Notes: generated from the letters alone by a model not told the origin. Shown: positions 1-9,639, numbered from the stretch's first letter. The stretch: 64,000 bases of DNA from Bacteroidaceae bacterium (GCA_017940185.1 JAGAZE010000008.1:1-64000); one strand, 5' to 3'. Numbers and translations: made by a program.

Positions 1-81
1 CTTACTCATGCCGGAAGAATAATAGTCACGAAGAACTGACAACTTGAATTCTTCACTGTACTTTTGATACTTTCTACTCAT
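1..81 (-). CDS. IS3-family transposase OrfA, N-terminal fragment at window edge
   Basis: Reading the minus strand from the ATG at 81 gives 27 residues beginning MSRKYQKYSEEFKLSVL and continuing off the window. The KYSEEFKLSVLRDYY pattern followed by SSGMS is the start of the helix-turn-helix of IS3-type OrfA/transposase_8 proteins, which bind the IS ends. The left IS boundary must lie between 82 and about 152, because the next gene stops at 153; I could not fix the inverted repeat with only one end visible. Whether the element is intact cannot be told. Confidence 0.7.
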   Translation of the reverse strand, partial: MSRKYQKYSEEFKLSVLRDYYSSGMSK

Positions 82-152
82 AATGGATACACATTTTAAT
101 TGTTAGTAAATGTGTCTACCTATATCAGTATAAGTCACACTGAGATTTTGAT

Positions 153-2150
153 TCAGAATTTCCACCTCAGTTGTAGCAACAAATCGGTTTTCGAAGAGCG
201 ATTGATTTGCTGATACCCCGAGCTGATGGGGTTGCGGTTGAAGTAGTTGGTGGTGCCCAGGCTTGCCGTGAGCGTGATATGACTGCCCACAGCAGCGCGG
301 GCAAACACCGAGTAGCGGATGCCTATGCCGTGATATTCTGGGAAACTGATGGAATAGAGCGGCTGCCGCTCGTAGAGATACAGGCGTGAGTAGTAGTCGT
401 GTGTGTGAAAGTATGCCATGGTGGCACTCAGTGTGAGCCATTGTGCCACGGTGGTGCTGCCTTGTTGGCTGAGCATCCATCCGGTGCTGCGCTTCACGAG
501 CTGATAGTGGCTCACGTCGAGCTGTGTCTTCATGTCGATGGCTTTCAGACGATAGGTGGCTGCCAGTCGGCCGCGATGCTCTTGCCGCCACCACAAAGCC
601 GACTGCTCCTTCACGTTCATCTGTCGTGTCTTGAAGCGATAGCGGGCCAGCAGCGTCACGCCACGAAGGCTGTAGGTGGCCTGCACCAAGTTGTCCCAAC
701 TCTTCGATGGCCCATCGGCTTGATATTTGTCCCAAGCGAAATAGGCGAAGTCGGTATAGGCCATGAGCACCCATCGCCGGCTGAGTTTCCATTGTGCGCC
801 GAGGTATATGCCGCTCTCGTTTTTCACGCTGCCTCCGTCGCTGAAACTCTCTCCGTGCAGCGCATTGTATTTGTAGCCGTAGAAACGCTGTATAAGGTTG
901 ATGCGCAAGTCGCTCAGCGGTCGCCACGTAAGGAAGTTGAGCGTGGCGAGGTTGCCGTCTTTGTCTATAGCGGTCTCGCCCGCCACCGACAGACGGTACG
1001 ACCGATAGCCATAGTCGACGCTGTAGTTGCTGAAGGCGTTGCCCTCGGCGTAGTAGCGGCGGTAGCCCTGGTTCTTGTTGGGGCGCAGCGGCAGGCTCAG
1101 CCTATCGTAGACAGCACTGAGGCCGAACACCAGTCCCTTGTTATTGGTATAGGTGATATGTCCGCCCACGATGGTCTCGTCTACGTTGTTCTTTTTATAC
1201 ATCTCCAATGGTGTACGATGGTAGCCTGTGGTGAGCAGTGTCTGTGCGGCAGTGCTGTCTTTCGTTAGTGTGGCATCGATGCCGCGATACGAGGCAAAGG
1301 CAGTGAGCTCCAGATGCTTGCTCAGCGTCACTGTGGCGGCAGCCCCTTGCAGGTAGTTGCTCTGCATGCGCGAGGCGTGGGGCGAGATGGCCACGGTGGT
1401 GCGTGTGGCATAGTTGGGTTGCGCCAGCTTGCCCAAGCTGAAATTGCTGTTGAACACCAGTCCCTGTCCCAGGCGTATGCGATAGTGTCCTACTACGGCA
1501 TGCTTCAGTCGGCCCCAATCTTTCACTTGCGCATAGAGGGCATAGTGGTCGTAGCCCCAGCTGTTGCCGTGCGAGAAGAAAGGCTCACCGGCATCGTTGG
1601 CACCCACTAGTCCTGCCTGCACCTTGCCTGAGTTGAAGGTATAGCGCAGCGAGTGGGCATAGCGCTGACCCAGATAGCCCTGCTCGTCGCCCCTGCGGGT
1701 GTAGAAGGGCACGCGCCCTGTCAGCACCAAGTCGTGCCGGCCATAGCGTAGCGTCTGCCCGATGGCGAGAGAGTCTTTCGTGGTGGGCTCGGCGATAGTG
1801 AAAAACAAGCTGAGCAGTTCGCGTGTGTGCCACTCAATGGCAGGTATCATCGCCAGTTCGCCAATGCTGCGCACAGGACCGTAGCGATAGATGTATTCGC
1901 ACAGTTTCTCCACCTGTGTGTCGTCGAGAAAGGGGAGTGCTTCAAAGTCTTCGCGCGTGGCGGTGTTGAGGTTCTTAGGATGCTGTGCGGCGAAGGTCAG
2001 TTGCTCGGTGAGTTGTTCCAAGGCACCGTTGTCGAGTTCTTCCTCGGTAGCAAGGGTGGTGAAGTATTGTGCTAAGACATCCTCTCTTTGTGCCTGTGCG
2101 ATACTGACGATGCCGAAGAAGAGGACGAAAGAGAGGATGAAATGTCGCAT
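153..2150 (-). CDS. Helix-hairpin-helix domain protein with outer-membrane beta-barrel
   Basis: 665 residues with a signal peptide (residues 1-20, ending IAQA). Residues about 60-115 hold two helix-hairpin-helix units (LNTATREDFEALPFL and GPVRSIGELAMIPAI), the ComEA-like fold usually linked to DNA binding. The rest is alternating aromatic/polar strands ending in LRWKF, as expected of an outer-membrane barrel. Proteins with this HhH-plus-barrel layout are common and uncharacterised in Bacteroidota. A role in DNA uptake is tempting but unproven. It is followed upstream on the same strand, 14 bases away, by the phosphodiesterase gene, so the two may be co-transcribed. Confidence 0.8.
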   Translation of the reverse strand: MRHFILSFVLFFGIVSIAQAQREDVLAQYFTTLATEEELDNGALEQLTEQLTFAAQHPKNLNTATREDFEALPFLDDTQVEKLCEYIYRYGPVRSIGELAMIPAIEWHTRELLSLFFTIAEPTTKDSLAIGQTLRYGRHDLVLTGRVPFYTRRGDEQGYLGQRYAHSLRYTFNSGKVQAGLVGANDAGEPFFSHGNSWGYDHYALYAQVKDWGRLKHAVVGHYRIRLGQGLVFNSNFSLGKLAQPNYATRTTVAISPHASRMQSNYLQGAAATVTLSKHLELTAFASYRGIDATLTKDSTAAQTLLTTGYHRTPLEMYKKNNVDETIVGGHITYTNNKGLVFGLSAVYDRLSLPLRPNKNQGYRRYYAEGNAFSNYSVDYGYRSYRLSVAGETAIDKDGNLATLNFLTWRPLSDLRINLIQRFYGYKYNALHGESFSDGGSVKNESGIYLGAQWKLSRRWVLMAYTDFAYFAWDKYQADGPSKSWDNLVQATYSLRGVTLLARYRFKTRQMNVKEQSALWWRQEHRGRLAATYRLKAIDMKTQLDVSHYQLVKRSTGWMLSQQGSTTVAQWLTLSATMAYFHTHDYYSRLYLYERQPLYSISFPEYHGIGIRYSVFARAAVGSHITLTASLGTTNYFNRNPISSGYQQINRSSKTDLLLQLRWKF

Positions 2151-2164
2151 GGCGAATGGATATA

Positions 2165-3232
2165 TTAGAATTGGTAGGTCATCATCATGGCTTTCCTCAG
2201 CCGTGTGGTTGTCTTTGCCCTGATGCTCATCATGGGTTTTCCCTTGTAGAGGCGTGCTCCTACGATGTCGGTTCCCATGGTGTTGCGTTGTAGGGTATAG
2301 GTACGGTTGCCGTTGACAGTCAGCTCTATCTCTCCCTGGAAGGTGAGTTTCACCACTGTGGCACCATATTCGCGATAGGTGTCTTCGCGTTGGAGCGTGG
2401 TGCCTGCATCGAGTGTCTGCCTACGTATGGTGACGGTCTTCGAGGGGCGTTGCTGCTTGTTGGGCATGTAGGAAAAGTCGGAGAGTGCTATGGTGGCTCC
2501 GTTGCGTGTGCTGCGCAGGTCGTGCGGAGTGGGGAATATCGACGACTGTATCTCAAATCCCGCCTCACGCAGGGCATGGCAGAAGTCGGCAGTCTGCAGC
2601 TTATAGTCCATTGTCGACATGCCGCATCGCCCTCCTATACGCTTCAGCCGTGCTATAGCTTCGTCGGCCGTCACGTTGTCCATGTGTAGCAGTATCATGC
2701 AGTCGGAGTATTGTCTAGTCTGTTGCAGCAGTTGGTCGTTGCCGCTGAAGGCTATCCACTTGCCATGGAACAGGCGTTCGGCCATGGCATAGGCTGCAGG
2801 CAGGTCGCTGTGCAGCAGTGGCACGATGCCGTTGGTGTAGCAGGCTTGGAGTAACTCTTCCAGTGTGGGTACGGGCTCGCGATAGGCGGGATGGTCGGAG
2901 GCCAGCACATAGTTGGCGCGCAGGTCGGCAAAGGTGATGTCTTTCAGTGCCAGTGGCTGGGGCAGGGGAGAGTTGTCGACACGCAGGCGCAGGCAACGCT
3001 GCATGTTCCACGTGTCGTGCATAATCACCATCACGCTGTCTTTGGTGTAGTGCACATCGCACTCTATCGTGGAGTAGCCGTAGCGCTTGGCCATCTCCAC
3101 AGCTTTTATGCTATTTTCGGGTACGTCACTGCCCAGCCAACAACCGCGATGGGCGTAGACCTCGGGCACAAACTGCGCATACAGCACCTGACACATGAAC
3201 GACAAGGTGAACAGAAAAAGTGTTTTCCGCAT
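2165..3232 (-). CDS. Secreted glycerophosphodiester phosphodiesterase family protein
   Basis: 355 residues with a signal peptide of about 19 residues. The GDPD signature is clear: YAHRG (His28, Arg29), PENS, IECDV (Glu57, Asp59) and MHD (His72), the metal and catalytic residues of the TIM-barrel family that splits glycerophosphodiesters to glycerol-3-phosphate and an alcohol. Residues from about 270 on are a small beta-rich tail ending KAMMMTYQF, perhaps a carbohydrate- or surface-binding addition. It probably acts in the periplasm. Substrate is not evident from sequence. Confidence 0.85.
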   Translation of the reverse strand: MRKTLFLFTLSFMCQVLYAQFVPEVYAHRGCWLGSDVPENSIKAVEMAKRYGYSTIECDVHYTKDSVMVIMHDTWNMQRCLRLRVDNSPLPQPLALKDITFADLRANYVLASDHPAYREPVPTLEELLQACYTNGIVPLLHSDLPAAYAMAERLFHGKWIAFSGNDQLLQQTRQYSDCMILLHMDNVTADEAIARLKRIGGRCGMSTMDYKLQTADFCHALREAGFEIQSSIFPTPHDLRSTRNGATIALSDFSYMPNKQQRPSKTVTIRRQTLDAGTTLQREDTYREYGATVVKLTFQGEIELTVNGNRTYTLQRNTMGTDIVGARLYKGKPMMSIRAKTTTRLRKAMMMTYQF

Positions 3233-3324
3233 AGAGGAATCCTCTTAATAGTCTTGTAGCATGTAGTAGAGATAGCACAACAGGAAGAATCTGGCTGTTG
3301 CAGTTTCTTCCTGTTGTTTAGATG

Positions 3325-5793
3325 TTAGTCAAAGCTTTCTATTTTCTTCACTCTGTCGGCATGCCGTCCGCCTTCGAAGTCAGTGTGCAGGAATTCGTCT
3401 ACACACTGTTCGGCATCCGTGGGTGCTATAAAGCGTCCGGGCAGCACGAGCACATTGGCGTCGTTGTGCTGGCGTATGAGGTGGGCTATCTCCTTTTGCC
3501 ACACCAGTCCGGCACGTATGCCGTGGTGCTTGTTGAGCGTCATGGCCATACCTTCTCCGCTACCACACACGGCGATGCCGCGGCCTACTTCGCCTTGCGA
3601 AAGGGCGGTGCCCAACTTATGTGCGAAGTCGGGGTAGTCTACCGATGCCTCGCCATCGGTGCCATAGTCGGCAATGTCGTAGCCTTTGCTTACGAGATAC
3701 TGTGCCAGATGCTCTTTCAGGGCATATCCTGCGTGGTCGCTGGCCAGACCTATGACTGCGCTGGCTGTCGGTGGAGTGCCGATGAAGCATTTCACCTGCT
3801 TGTAGACCTGCTCGGGAGTGAAGCCCAGTTTCTCGTCGAGCACCTTGTAGGGTGCCGAGAAGCCGAAGCTAGTCATGCCAAACACCTTGCCGTGTGTGCC
3901 CACCAGTCCTTGCAGCGTGGAAGGCAGTCCGGCGGTGAGGCCGAATATCTTGGCGTTGACAGGTAGCACATGCTGCTGGTAGTCGATGGGTTGGTGGCGG
4001 AAGAGTCCTTCCGATGGCACGCTCACCACGCGCACCCCCATTCCGTCGGCGCGCAGCAGGGCTGCCGTGGCAACGAGGGTCGATACTTCCGAACCCGAGG
4101 CCAGCAAGATGACGTCGTAGCACTCGTCGCTGCCTGCTACGATGTAGGCACCGCGTTCCACGTCCTGATAGCTGTTGCCCTCGGGCAGGGCAGGAATGTC
4201 TTGGCGCGAGAGGATGAGTGCTGTGGGCGTGGCGGTATTGTCCATGGCCAGGCGCCAGCAGTGGGTGGTCTCCTCAGCATCGGCAGGCCGGAACACGCGC
4301 ACGGAGTCGAGCCCTGCATGGTTGCGCAGTTGCTCCATGAGGCGTATCTGTGCCTCCTGCTCCACGGGTTCGTGGGTGGGACCGTCTTCGCCGACGCGGA
4401 AGGCATCGTGGGTCCATATCAGCTTGAGCGGCACTTGCATGAGTGCTGCCATGCGCACGGCGGGCTTCATGTAGTCGGAGAATACAAAGAAGGTGCCGCA
4501 GGCTGGTATCACACCGCCATGCAGGCTCATGCCGATGCATACGCAGGCCATGGTGAGTTCGCTCACACCTGCCTGCAGGAAGGCACCGCTGAAGTCGTTG
4601 GCGGTGAAGTGCGTGGTCTGTTTAAGGAAACCGTCGGTCTTGTCGCTGTTGGACAGGTCGGCCGAGGCGCACACCATGTTGGGCACCTGCTGAGCCAGTT
4701 GTGCCAGGCAAGCTGCTGAGGCATTGCGTGTGGCGCTGCCCGTCTTCTGCACCACGGCAGTCCAGTCTATCTTCGGTGCACGCTCGGTGTCAAACCACTC
4801 TTCCTTCTGCTGAGCCAAAGTGGGGTTGGCCGCTGCCCATTGTGCTTCGGCCTGTCGCCGTTGCGCTACTATCTGTTCAAGCTGTTGGCGCCGCTTCGTA
4901 TATAGTTCTGCCACTTCGGGGAAGATGGTGAAGGGCTGTTGCGGGTCGCCGCCGAGGTTGCGCACTGTATTTGTGTAGGCATCGCCGCCAAGGGGAGCTC
5001 CGTGCGTCTTTATGCTGTGCTCGTAGCTGCTTCCGTCGGCTTGCAGGGCACCCTTGCCCATCACGGTGTGGCCTATGATGAGGGTGGGTTGCCCTTTGTG
5101 AGCTATTGCTTCATCGAGGGCTTGGCGTATGGCCTGTGCGTCGTTGCCATCAATCTCTATCACATGCCATCCCCATGCGCGGTATTTGGCAGCGGTGTCT
5201 TCGCGCATCACCACGTTGCATTCGGTGGAGAGCTGAATGTCGTTGGCATCGTAGAACATCACGAGGTTGTCGAGCTGCAGCGTACCTGCGATGCGTGCTG
5301 CACCTTGGCTTATCTCTTCCTGCACGCCGCCGTCGGAGATGTAGGCATATATCTTGTGCTGCATCACCTCGTGTCCGAGGCGTGCCTCAAGGAATTTCTC
5401 CGCTATGGCAGCGCCTACGGCAAAGGTATGTCCCTGTCCGAGTGGTCCGCTGGTGTTTTCTATTCCTCGCTGCACGTCGCGTTCGGGGTGTCCGGGTGTG
5501 GGCGACTCCCATTGGCGGAACTGTTGTAGTTCGTCCAGTGTGAAGCGTCCTTGCAGCGCCAGTGCCGAGTAGAGCATGGGCGACATGTGGCCTGGGTCGA
5601 GGTAGAAGCGGTCGCGTCCGCTCCATGTCGGGTCGGAGGGGTCGTACACCAAGTATTCGGAGAAGAGCACATTGATGAAGTCGGCTCCGCCCATGGCGCC
5701 ACCAGGGTGCCCCGAGTGGGCGCGTTCTACCATAGAGACGGCCAGAATGCGTATGTTGTCGGCTGCACGCCGAAGAGTGGATATGTTGTTCAT
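3325..5793 (-). CDS. Transketolase fused to ribose-5-phosphate isomerase B
   Basis: 822 residues in one uninterrupted frame. Residues 1 to about 670 are a full transketolase: ERAHSGHPGG near the N-terminus, a ThDP/metal motif (ISDGGVQEEISQGAARIAG), VSELTMACVCIGMSLHGG with the catalytic Glu, and GEDGPTHEPVEQE. Residues about 677-822 are a complete RpiB: SDHAGYALKEHL, the active-site Cys in VCGSGEGMAMTLNKH (about residue 743) and HNDANVLVLPGR. The two activities belong to the non-oxidative pentose phosphate pathway: RpiB interconverts ribulose-5-P and ribose-5-P, the latter a transketolase substrate. Both halves keep their key residues. The genes are often neighbours in related bacteria, so the fusion probably arose by loss of the stop codon. 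Confidence 0.9.
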   Translation of the reverse strand: MNNISTLRRAADNIRILAVSMVERAHSGHPGGAMGGADFINVLFSEYLVYDPSDPTWSGRDRFYLDPGHMSPMLYSALALQGRFTLDELQQFRQWESPTPGHPERDVQRGIENTSGPLGQGHTFAVGAAIAEKFLEARLGHEVMQHKIYAYISDGGVQEEISQGAARIAGTLQLDNLVMFYDANDIQLSTECNVVMREDTAAKYRAWGWHVIEIDGNDAQAIRQALDEAIAHKGQPTLIIGHTVMGKGALQADGSSYEHSIKTHGAPLGGDAYTNTVRNLGGDPQQPFTIFPEVAELYTKRRQQLEQIVAQRRQAEAQWAAANPTLAQQKEEWFDTERAPKIDWTAVVQKTGSATRNASAACLAQLAQQVPNMVCASADLSNSDKTDGFLKQTTHFTANDFSGAFLQAGVSELTMACVCIGMSLHGGVIPACGTFFVFSDYMKPAVRMAALMQVPLKLIWTHDAFRVGEDGPTHEPVEQEAQIRLMEQLRNHAGLDSVRVFRPADAEETTHCWRLAMDNTATPTALILSRQDIPALPEGNSYQDVERGAYIVAGSDECYDVILLASGSEVSTLVATAALLRADGMGVRVVSVPSEGLFRHQPIDYQQHVLPVNAKIFGLTAGLPSTLQGLVGTHGKVFGMTSFGFSAPYKVLDEKLGFTPEQVYKQVKCFIGTPPTASAVIGLASDHAGYALKEHLAQYLVSKGYDIADYGTDGEASVDYPDFAHKLGTALSQGEVGRGIAVCGSGEGMAMTLNKHHGIRAGLVWQKEIAHLIRQHNDANVLVLPGRFIAPTDAEQCVDEFLHTDFEGGRHADRVKKIESFD

Positions 5794-5838
5794 GATGGTG
5801 AGATATGAGTTATGGATTATGTGTTGTGTGTGGTGGTA

Positions 5839-7680
5839 CTATCTGATGACCACCTTTTTGTTTCCTTTTATATATATACCACGCTGTGTGGGCATCGTCG
5901 TTAGGCGGCGGCCTTCGAGGGTGTACCAGTTGTCGTGGTTGTCGTTGGTCTGCTTGTCTGTCAGTCCATGTATGCCGCTTGTGGTCTTGTCGCGCAGGAA
6001 GGTGAGTGTGACGGTTCCGTTTTGTTCTTTAATATCGATGATGGCCCAGTCCTGTCGTCCGGTGTACACGGCATAGTTCACTGTGTTGTCGTCTGCCGAG
6101 AGTTCCGTCCGCTTTGCGGTGCCGGGATAGGGGTCGCCGGCGTGCTGATTGTTGTAGTCGGCCGAGGTTACCTTTCCGCCTTCTCCTGTGCCCCAGGGCC
6201 TCACCTTTCCTTTGTTATACGACGTACCGAGCAGTCCGTCGGCAGGCACAATGGTCATGCGTGGCCGGCCTGCCACATTGTTGACACTGTTGACGCCTAG
6301 CGGATAGACGCTGAATGCCTGTGGCTCGTAGCTCACGTGGAACACCAGCAGACCATGCCCATAGTGGCGTGAGTTCCACCCCTGCTGCTGTATGTTTTCT
6401 ATGATGAAGTATTCGCAATTGGTAGCATCGTCGGTGTTGCGTATGCGGAAGGCTTTTCCGCCCTCTTGGTCGATGGGCAGCAAGGTGATGGTAGTGTCGG
6501 CGGTAAGTTCTTCTATCGTCATCCACCCCATGGCCTCGCGTTCCCACGCGGTGTATGAACAGGGGGCCCAGCCGTTGCGCAGCAGTTCGCCGCCATCCAT
6601 CAGGCTCCAGTATTCCAGGGCCTGATTGTCTATCTGTGCCGAAGAAGTGGTGGGATAGAAGTCGGGCAGTCCCATACAGTGGGAGAACTCGTGGCAGAAC
6701 ATGCCGATGCCGTTCACACGCTGGTAGGGTGCTGAACTGAACGCATCCGGATACGCGTTGAGCTCACTGTTGACGCCATAGCGGCTGGTCGACAGATTAT
6801 CGCCTATCTTGTAGGTATGTATGCCCGACTTGGGCCATATGCAGTCGCTGGAGTTGCCTGTGATGTTGGCGCCATATCCCGCATAGATGATGTAGAGGAG
6901 GTCTACTATTCCATCGCCGTTGCTGTCGTAGTCGGCAAAGTTAACGGTGTCGGGAGCTATGGCATCGTGCTCCAGTGCCTTTACTGCTTCGCATACAGCA
7001 GGAATGAGCAAGTCCATGCGGTCGTTGCGTCCCTGACCGTAGGTGGCGGTGGTGCCAGGCAGGGTGACAGGTCCTACGATGTCAAACTGTGGTGTAAACT
7101 GTCCGAAACTGCTGTCGTGGAAGTATTTCTTCACACTGCCCGAGTTCAGGCTCTCTGCGTTGCCCAATTCCTGCTGTGTGGGCTCCATGCTGTTGAGGTA
7201 TTGTTCAAAGGTGGCACGCGGATCGCGTACGCTGAACTGCTGGTCGGCAAACTGTGCCAACACCACCAGCACGCGCGGACTGCCCGTGTGGGGAATAAAA
7301 GTGGAGTTTATGAGCACAGGTTCGCGACGGCGTTGGTCAAGTGCTGCCCGCTGCTGTGCCCGCTGTAGCATCGTCGTGCGCTGTTGTGCACCGATGAGTG
7401 CTCGCTCGGTGTGTGAACGCATATTGCGCTCGTGAGCCAGTTGGGCGGTTGGCTGCAGTGCGCCGTTGGCATCGGCAGTAGCGATGTAGTAGGCTGTGCC
7501 TTGCTGATAGAGCACCACGCCGTCGAGGGTCTCGGCCCAGTGGAAATGTTCATCGCCATAGAGTATCACGGTGAGGCGCGAGCCGTCGGGTTGGGTGATG
7601 GTGGTGGGCACCGAGAGCGCTTTGCCTCCCCAGGCCATTGTGCTGAAGACTAACAGAAGAGAGAGAAGATTTGTGCGCAT
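5839..7680 (-). CDS. M6-family secreted metalloprotease
   Basis: 613 residues from the ATG at 7680; the open frame runs further upstream but overlaps the next gene, and this start gives a good signal peptide (MRTNLLSLLLVFSTMAWGG). After a propeptide-like region comes the M6 (immune inhibitor A-like) domain with the zinc motif HEFSH at residues 330-334 followed by CMGLPDFY, and a calcium-type DSNGDGIVD at about 252-260. The C-terminus has the WYTLEGRRL...GIYIKGNKKVVIR tail found on several secreted proteins here. It is likely exported and active as an extracellular protease. It lies 47 bases downstream of the EFR1 gene. Confidence 0.88.
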   Translation of the reverse strand: MRTNLLSLLLVFSTMAWGGKALSVPTTITQPDGSRLTVILYGDEHFHWAETLDGVVLYQQGTAYYIATADANGALQPTAQLAHERNMRSHTERALIGAQQRTTMLQRAQQRAALDQRRREPVLINSTFIPHTGSPRVLVVLAQFADQQFSVRDPRATFEQYLNSMEPTQQELGNAESLNSGSVKKYFHDSSFGQFTPQFDIVGPVTLPGTTATYGQGRNDRMDLLIPAVCEAVKALEHDAIAPDTVNFADYDSNGDGIVDLLYIIYAGYGANITGNSSDCIWPKSGIHTYKIGDNLSTSRYGVNSELNAYPDAFSSAPYQRVNGIGMFCHEFSHCMGLPDFYPTTSSAQIDNQALEYWSLMDGGELLRNGWAPCSYTAWEREAMGWMTIEELTADTTITLLPIDQEGGKAFRIRNTDDATNCEYFIIENIQQQGWNSRHYGHGLLVFHVSYEPQAFSVYPLGVNSVNNVAGRPRMTIVPADGLLGTSYNKGKVRPWGTGEGGKVTSADYNNQHAGDPYPGTAKRTELSADDNTVNYAVYTGRQDWAIIDIKEQNGTVTLTFLRDKTTSGIHGLTDKQTNDNHDNWYTLEGRRLTTMPTQRGIYIKGNKKVVIR

Positions 7681-7727
7681 GTATTTTGGGAATGGTAAGT
7701 TTTGAAAAAGGGAATCATGATCCATTG

Positions 7728-8516
7728 TTAATGTCTGGTGTTTTTTCCGAAGTAGTATTGTCCTTTTTTCTTTGTCTGCCGTCCAAACTCTATGGCGTGA
7801 GTGAGGCAGTGGTGGTAGCATGCGAAGCATGTGAGGCAACCGTCGGTGTGCAGCCATTGTGGCAGTCCGTTGTCTTGTTGCTGCATGTTGTGTGTGGGGC
7901 ATGCCTGCACGCATTGCCCGCAGTGCAGGCATTTGTCGGGACTGACGCGAAACTTCCTGTCGCTGATGAGATAGCGGTGGAAGAAGCGGCCTATCACCTT
8001 GGTGTTGAGCCATGGCCATCGTCCGCGCACCTCTTCGCTGATGCCTTCCTCGCGGGCAGCTATGCGTGGTAGCCATGCCTGCAGACTACTATTGCTGGCG
8101 GCTATCTTCGCCTGCTCCTTCTCGGTGGGGTCCACATCCATGAAAGGCAGACCCACATACGACTCGGGCATCACCAGCGAGAAGGTGCTCTGCAGTGCCA
8201 TGCCTTTCTGTTCCAGCAACTTGCGTAGCAGAGGCATGGTCAGGCCGATGTTGTCGCCTGCCGTGACGAGGGCATAGGTGTAGTGGGACACTGATGTGTC
8301 GATGTGCAGGCGTTGGAGAAACTGCGTGACGAGCCGTGGCAGTTGCCATCCGTGCACGGGGAAACAAAGTCCGATGCGCTCGTCGGGAGCCAGCACATAG
8401 TCGTAGCGTTGTTGGCGTACAGCCTCGGCCATGTCCACCATCGAATCTTGCGTGCCTTCAGACAGTTGCATGGCTGCCCAGAGGGTGTTGCCTGTAGCTG
8501 AGAAGTAGAATATCAT
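7728..8516 (-). CDS. EFR1-family flavodoxin-ferredoxin fusion
   Basis: 262 residues. The N-terminal part is a flavodoxin-like FMN domain starting MIFYFSATGNTLWAA, with the phosphate-binding SATGNT loop. The C-terminal 70 residues hold two 4Fe-4S clusters: CLHCGQCVQACP and CLTCFACYHHCLTHAIEFG. This is the EFR1 (EF-ferredoxin/flavodoxin) arrangement of anaerobes, thought to move electrons between flavin and iron-sulfur carriers; partners are unknown. It stops 47 bases before the M6 protease start and starts 14 bases after the end of the small Cys-rich gene, so it may share the radical SAM operon. Confidence 0.88.
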   Translation of the reverse strand: MIFYFSATGNTLWAAMQLSEGTQDSMVDMAEAVRQQRYDYVLAPDERIGLCFPVHGWQLPRLVTQFLQRLHIDTSVSHYTYALVTAGDNIGLTMPLLRKLLEQKGMALQSTFSLVMPESYVGLPFMDVDPTEKEQAKIAASNSSLQAWLPRIAAREEGISEEVRGRWPWLNTKVIGRFFHRYLISDRKFRVSPDKCLHCGQCVQACPTHNMQQQDNGLPQWLHTDGCLTCFACYHHCLTHAIEFGRQTKKKGQYYFGKNTRH

Positions 8517-8530
8517 GACTCGTGTGCAGC

Positions 8531-8932
8531 TTATTCTTCCCCTGTTGTCTTATCTTGTGGCATGTTTGCGGGTTGTGCCACAGTGTCGGTGAGCATGGTG
8601 TCGGTAGGTGCTATCATGCCGTCGGTACGTTGAGGCTCCACCACCACGTCGCCTTCAATGAGACGACCGCTGATCTGTGGGCGCAATATGTGGCACGATG
8701 TGAGCGAGCTGATGCCCACCGCCAATCCTGCCACGCTGGCAGCCAGTCCCAAGCGTCGTCGCCGACGTATCTCCTGGGTGAGGTCGGCCAACTCCTGTTC
8801 GCAGCGCGGACAGGTGCCGGCACACTCGCCCTTGTGGGTGCACTCTTCGGGATGATAGCTTATGCCGTTGGCATCGGCGATGCGTTGGCGAATGTCCTTC
8901 AGCGCGTTGCAAATCTTACGTCCGTGGGTCAT
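8531..8932 (-). CDS. Small Cys-rich membrane-anchored protein next to radical SAM enzyme
   Basis: 133 residues from the ATG at 8932, which overlaps the stop of the upstream radical SAM gene (ATGA), a strong sign of translational coupling. The N-terminus has a conserved-looking cysteine cluster, ECTHKGECAGTCPRCEQEL (four Cys in about 20 residues, probably a metal or Fe-S site), then a basic RRRRR stretch and one membrane segment (LGLAASVAGLAVGISSL), then a disordered acidic tail. I recall similar short proteins beginning with the KxLKxIRxxIADANGI pattern in other Bacteroidota, but no function. Longer upstream starts would run into the radical SAM gene. Confidence 0.75.
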   Translation of the reverse strand: MTHGRKICNALKDIRQRIADANGISYHPEECTHKGECAGTCPRCEQELADLTQEIRRRRRLGLAASVAGLAVGISSLTSCHILRPQISGRLIEGDVVVEPQRTDGMIAPTDTMLTDTVAQPANMPQDKTTGEE

Positions 8933-9585
8933 AGTAGTTGTTGTTTGTGTGGGGTGATTTGGGTAATGTAGTTGAACGTGTCGAAGCGGGTGAACCCCAT
9001 CTTCTCCAGTTTCTTTTTGCTGTTGGTCCTGTCTTTGGCCGTGTTGTATCCTGGTATGCGTGGCAGGCGTATGACGCACCGCTGTTGCATGCTGCTGTCG
9101 GCCAGTACCTGCAGGTTGCGCAGCAGGCGCGTTTGTGTGTGGCGAGTGTAGCGCTCATAGATGTCGGCATTCATGTCCTTCACGTCGATGAGGTATTCGT
9201 CTACACTGCCCATCACTTTTCGTAGCGCTGCGGTGGGTGCGTTGAGGCTCGTCTCCAGCGTGATATGCCACATGCCGTCCATCAGTTGGCAGAAGGCAGC
9301 AACGAAATCGGCCCGCAATAGAGGCTCTCCGCCTCCGAAGGTGATGCCGCCGCCCGTGGCCAAAAAGTAGAGCTCGTCTTTGCTTACGAGTTCGTGCAAC
9401 TGCTCGGCACTCATCTGCTGCCATATTCCCGTTGCCCTTTTGCATTGCGGATTGAGACAGTAGCGGCAGCGCAGGGGGCATCCGTGGAAACCTACCAGCG
9501 TGGTAACACCCTCCCCATCGATGCCGATGCGGTGTCGGCCAATGCCTATCAGCGGTGCTGTGAGCGAAGAGGTGGGGGCATGCAT
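8929..9585 (-). CDS. Radical SAM protein, pyruvate formate-lyase-activase-like
   Basis: 218 residues from the ATG at 9585. An upstream ATG at 9660 is in frame but lies within the promoter/palindrome at 9640-9666, so I reject it. Residues 36, 40 and 43 form the radical SAM cluster motif CPLRCRYC, followed by LNPQC; GGGITFGGGEP is the SAM-binding GGE region. The layout matches PflA-like activases that abstract H from S-adenosylmethionine to make a glycyl radical, but no glycyl radical enzyme is nearby. It is the first gene of a coupled unit with the Cys-rich protein and perhaps EFR1. Confidence 0.85.
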   Translation of the reverse strand: MHAPTSSLTAPLIGIGRHRIGIDGEGVTTLVGFHGCPLRCRYCLNPQCKRATGIWQQMSAEQLHELVSKDELYFLATGGGITFGGGEPLLRADFVAAFCQLMDGMWHITLETSLNAPTAALRKVMGSVDEYLIDVKDMNADIYERYTRHTQTRLLRNLQVLADSSMQQRCVIRLPRIPGYNTAKDRTNSKKKLEKMGFTRFDTFNYITQITPHKQQLL

Positions 9586-9639
9586 GGCTATGGGGGCAAA
9601 GGTGTGAAACAATGCCAGCACTCGGGAAGTGTGCTCAAC

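Noticed and set aside
8077-8100. Long N-terminal extension of the M6 protease frame up to 8076
   Set aside because: It would overlap most of the EFR1 gene; the internal start at 7680 gives a signal peptide.
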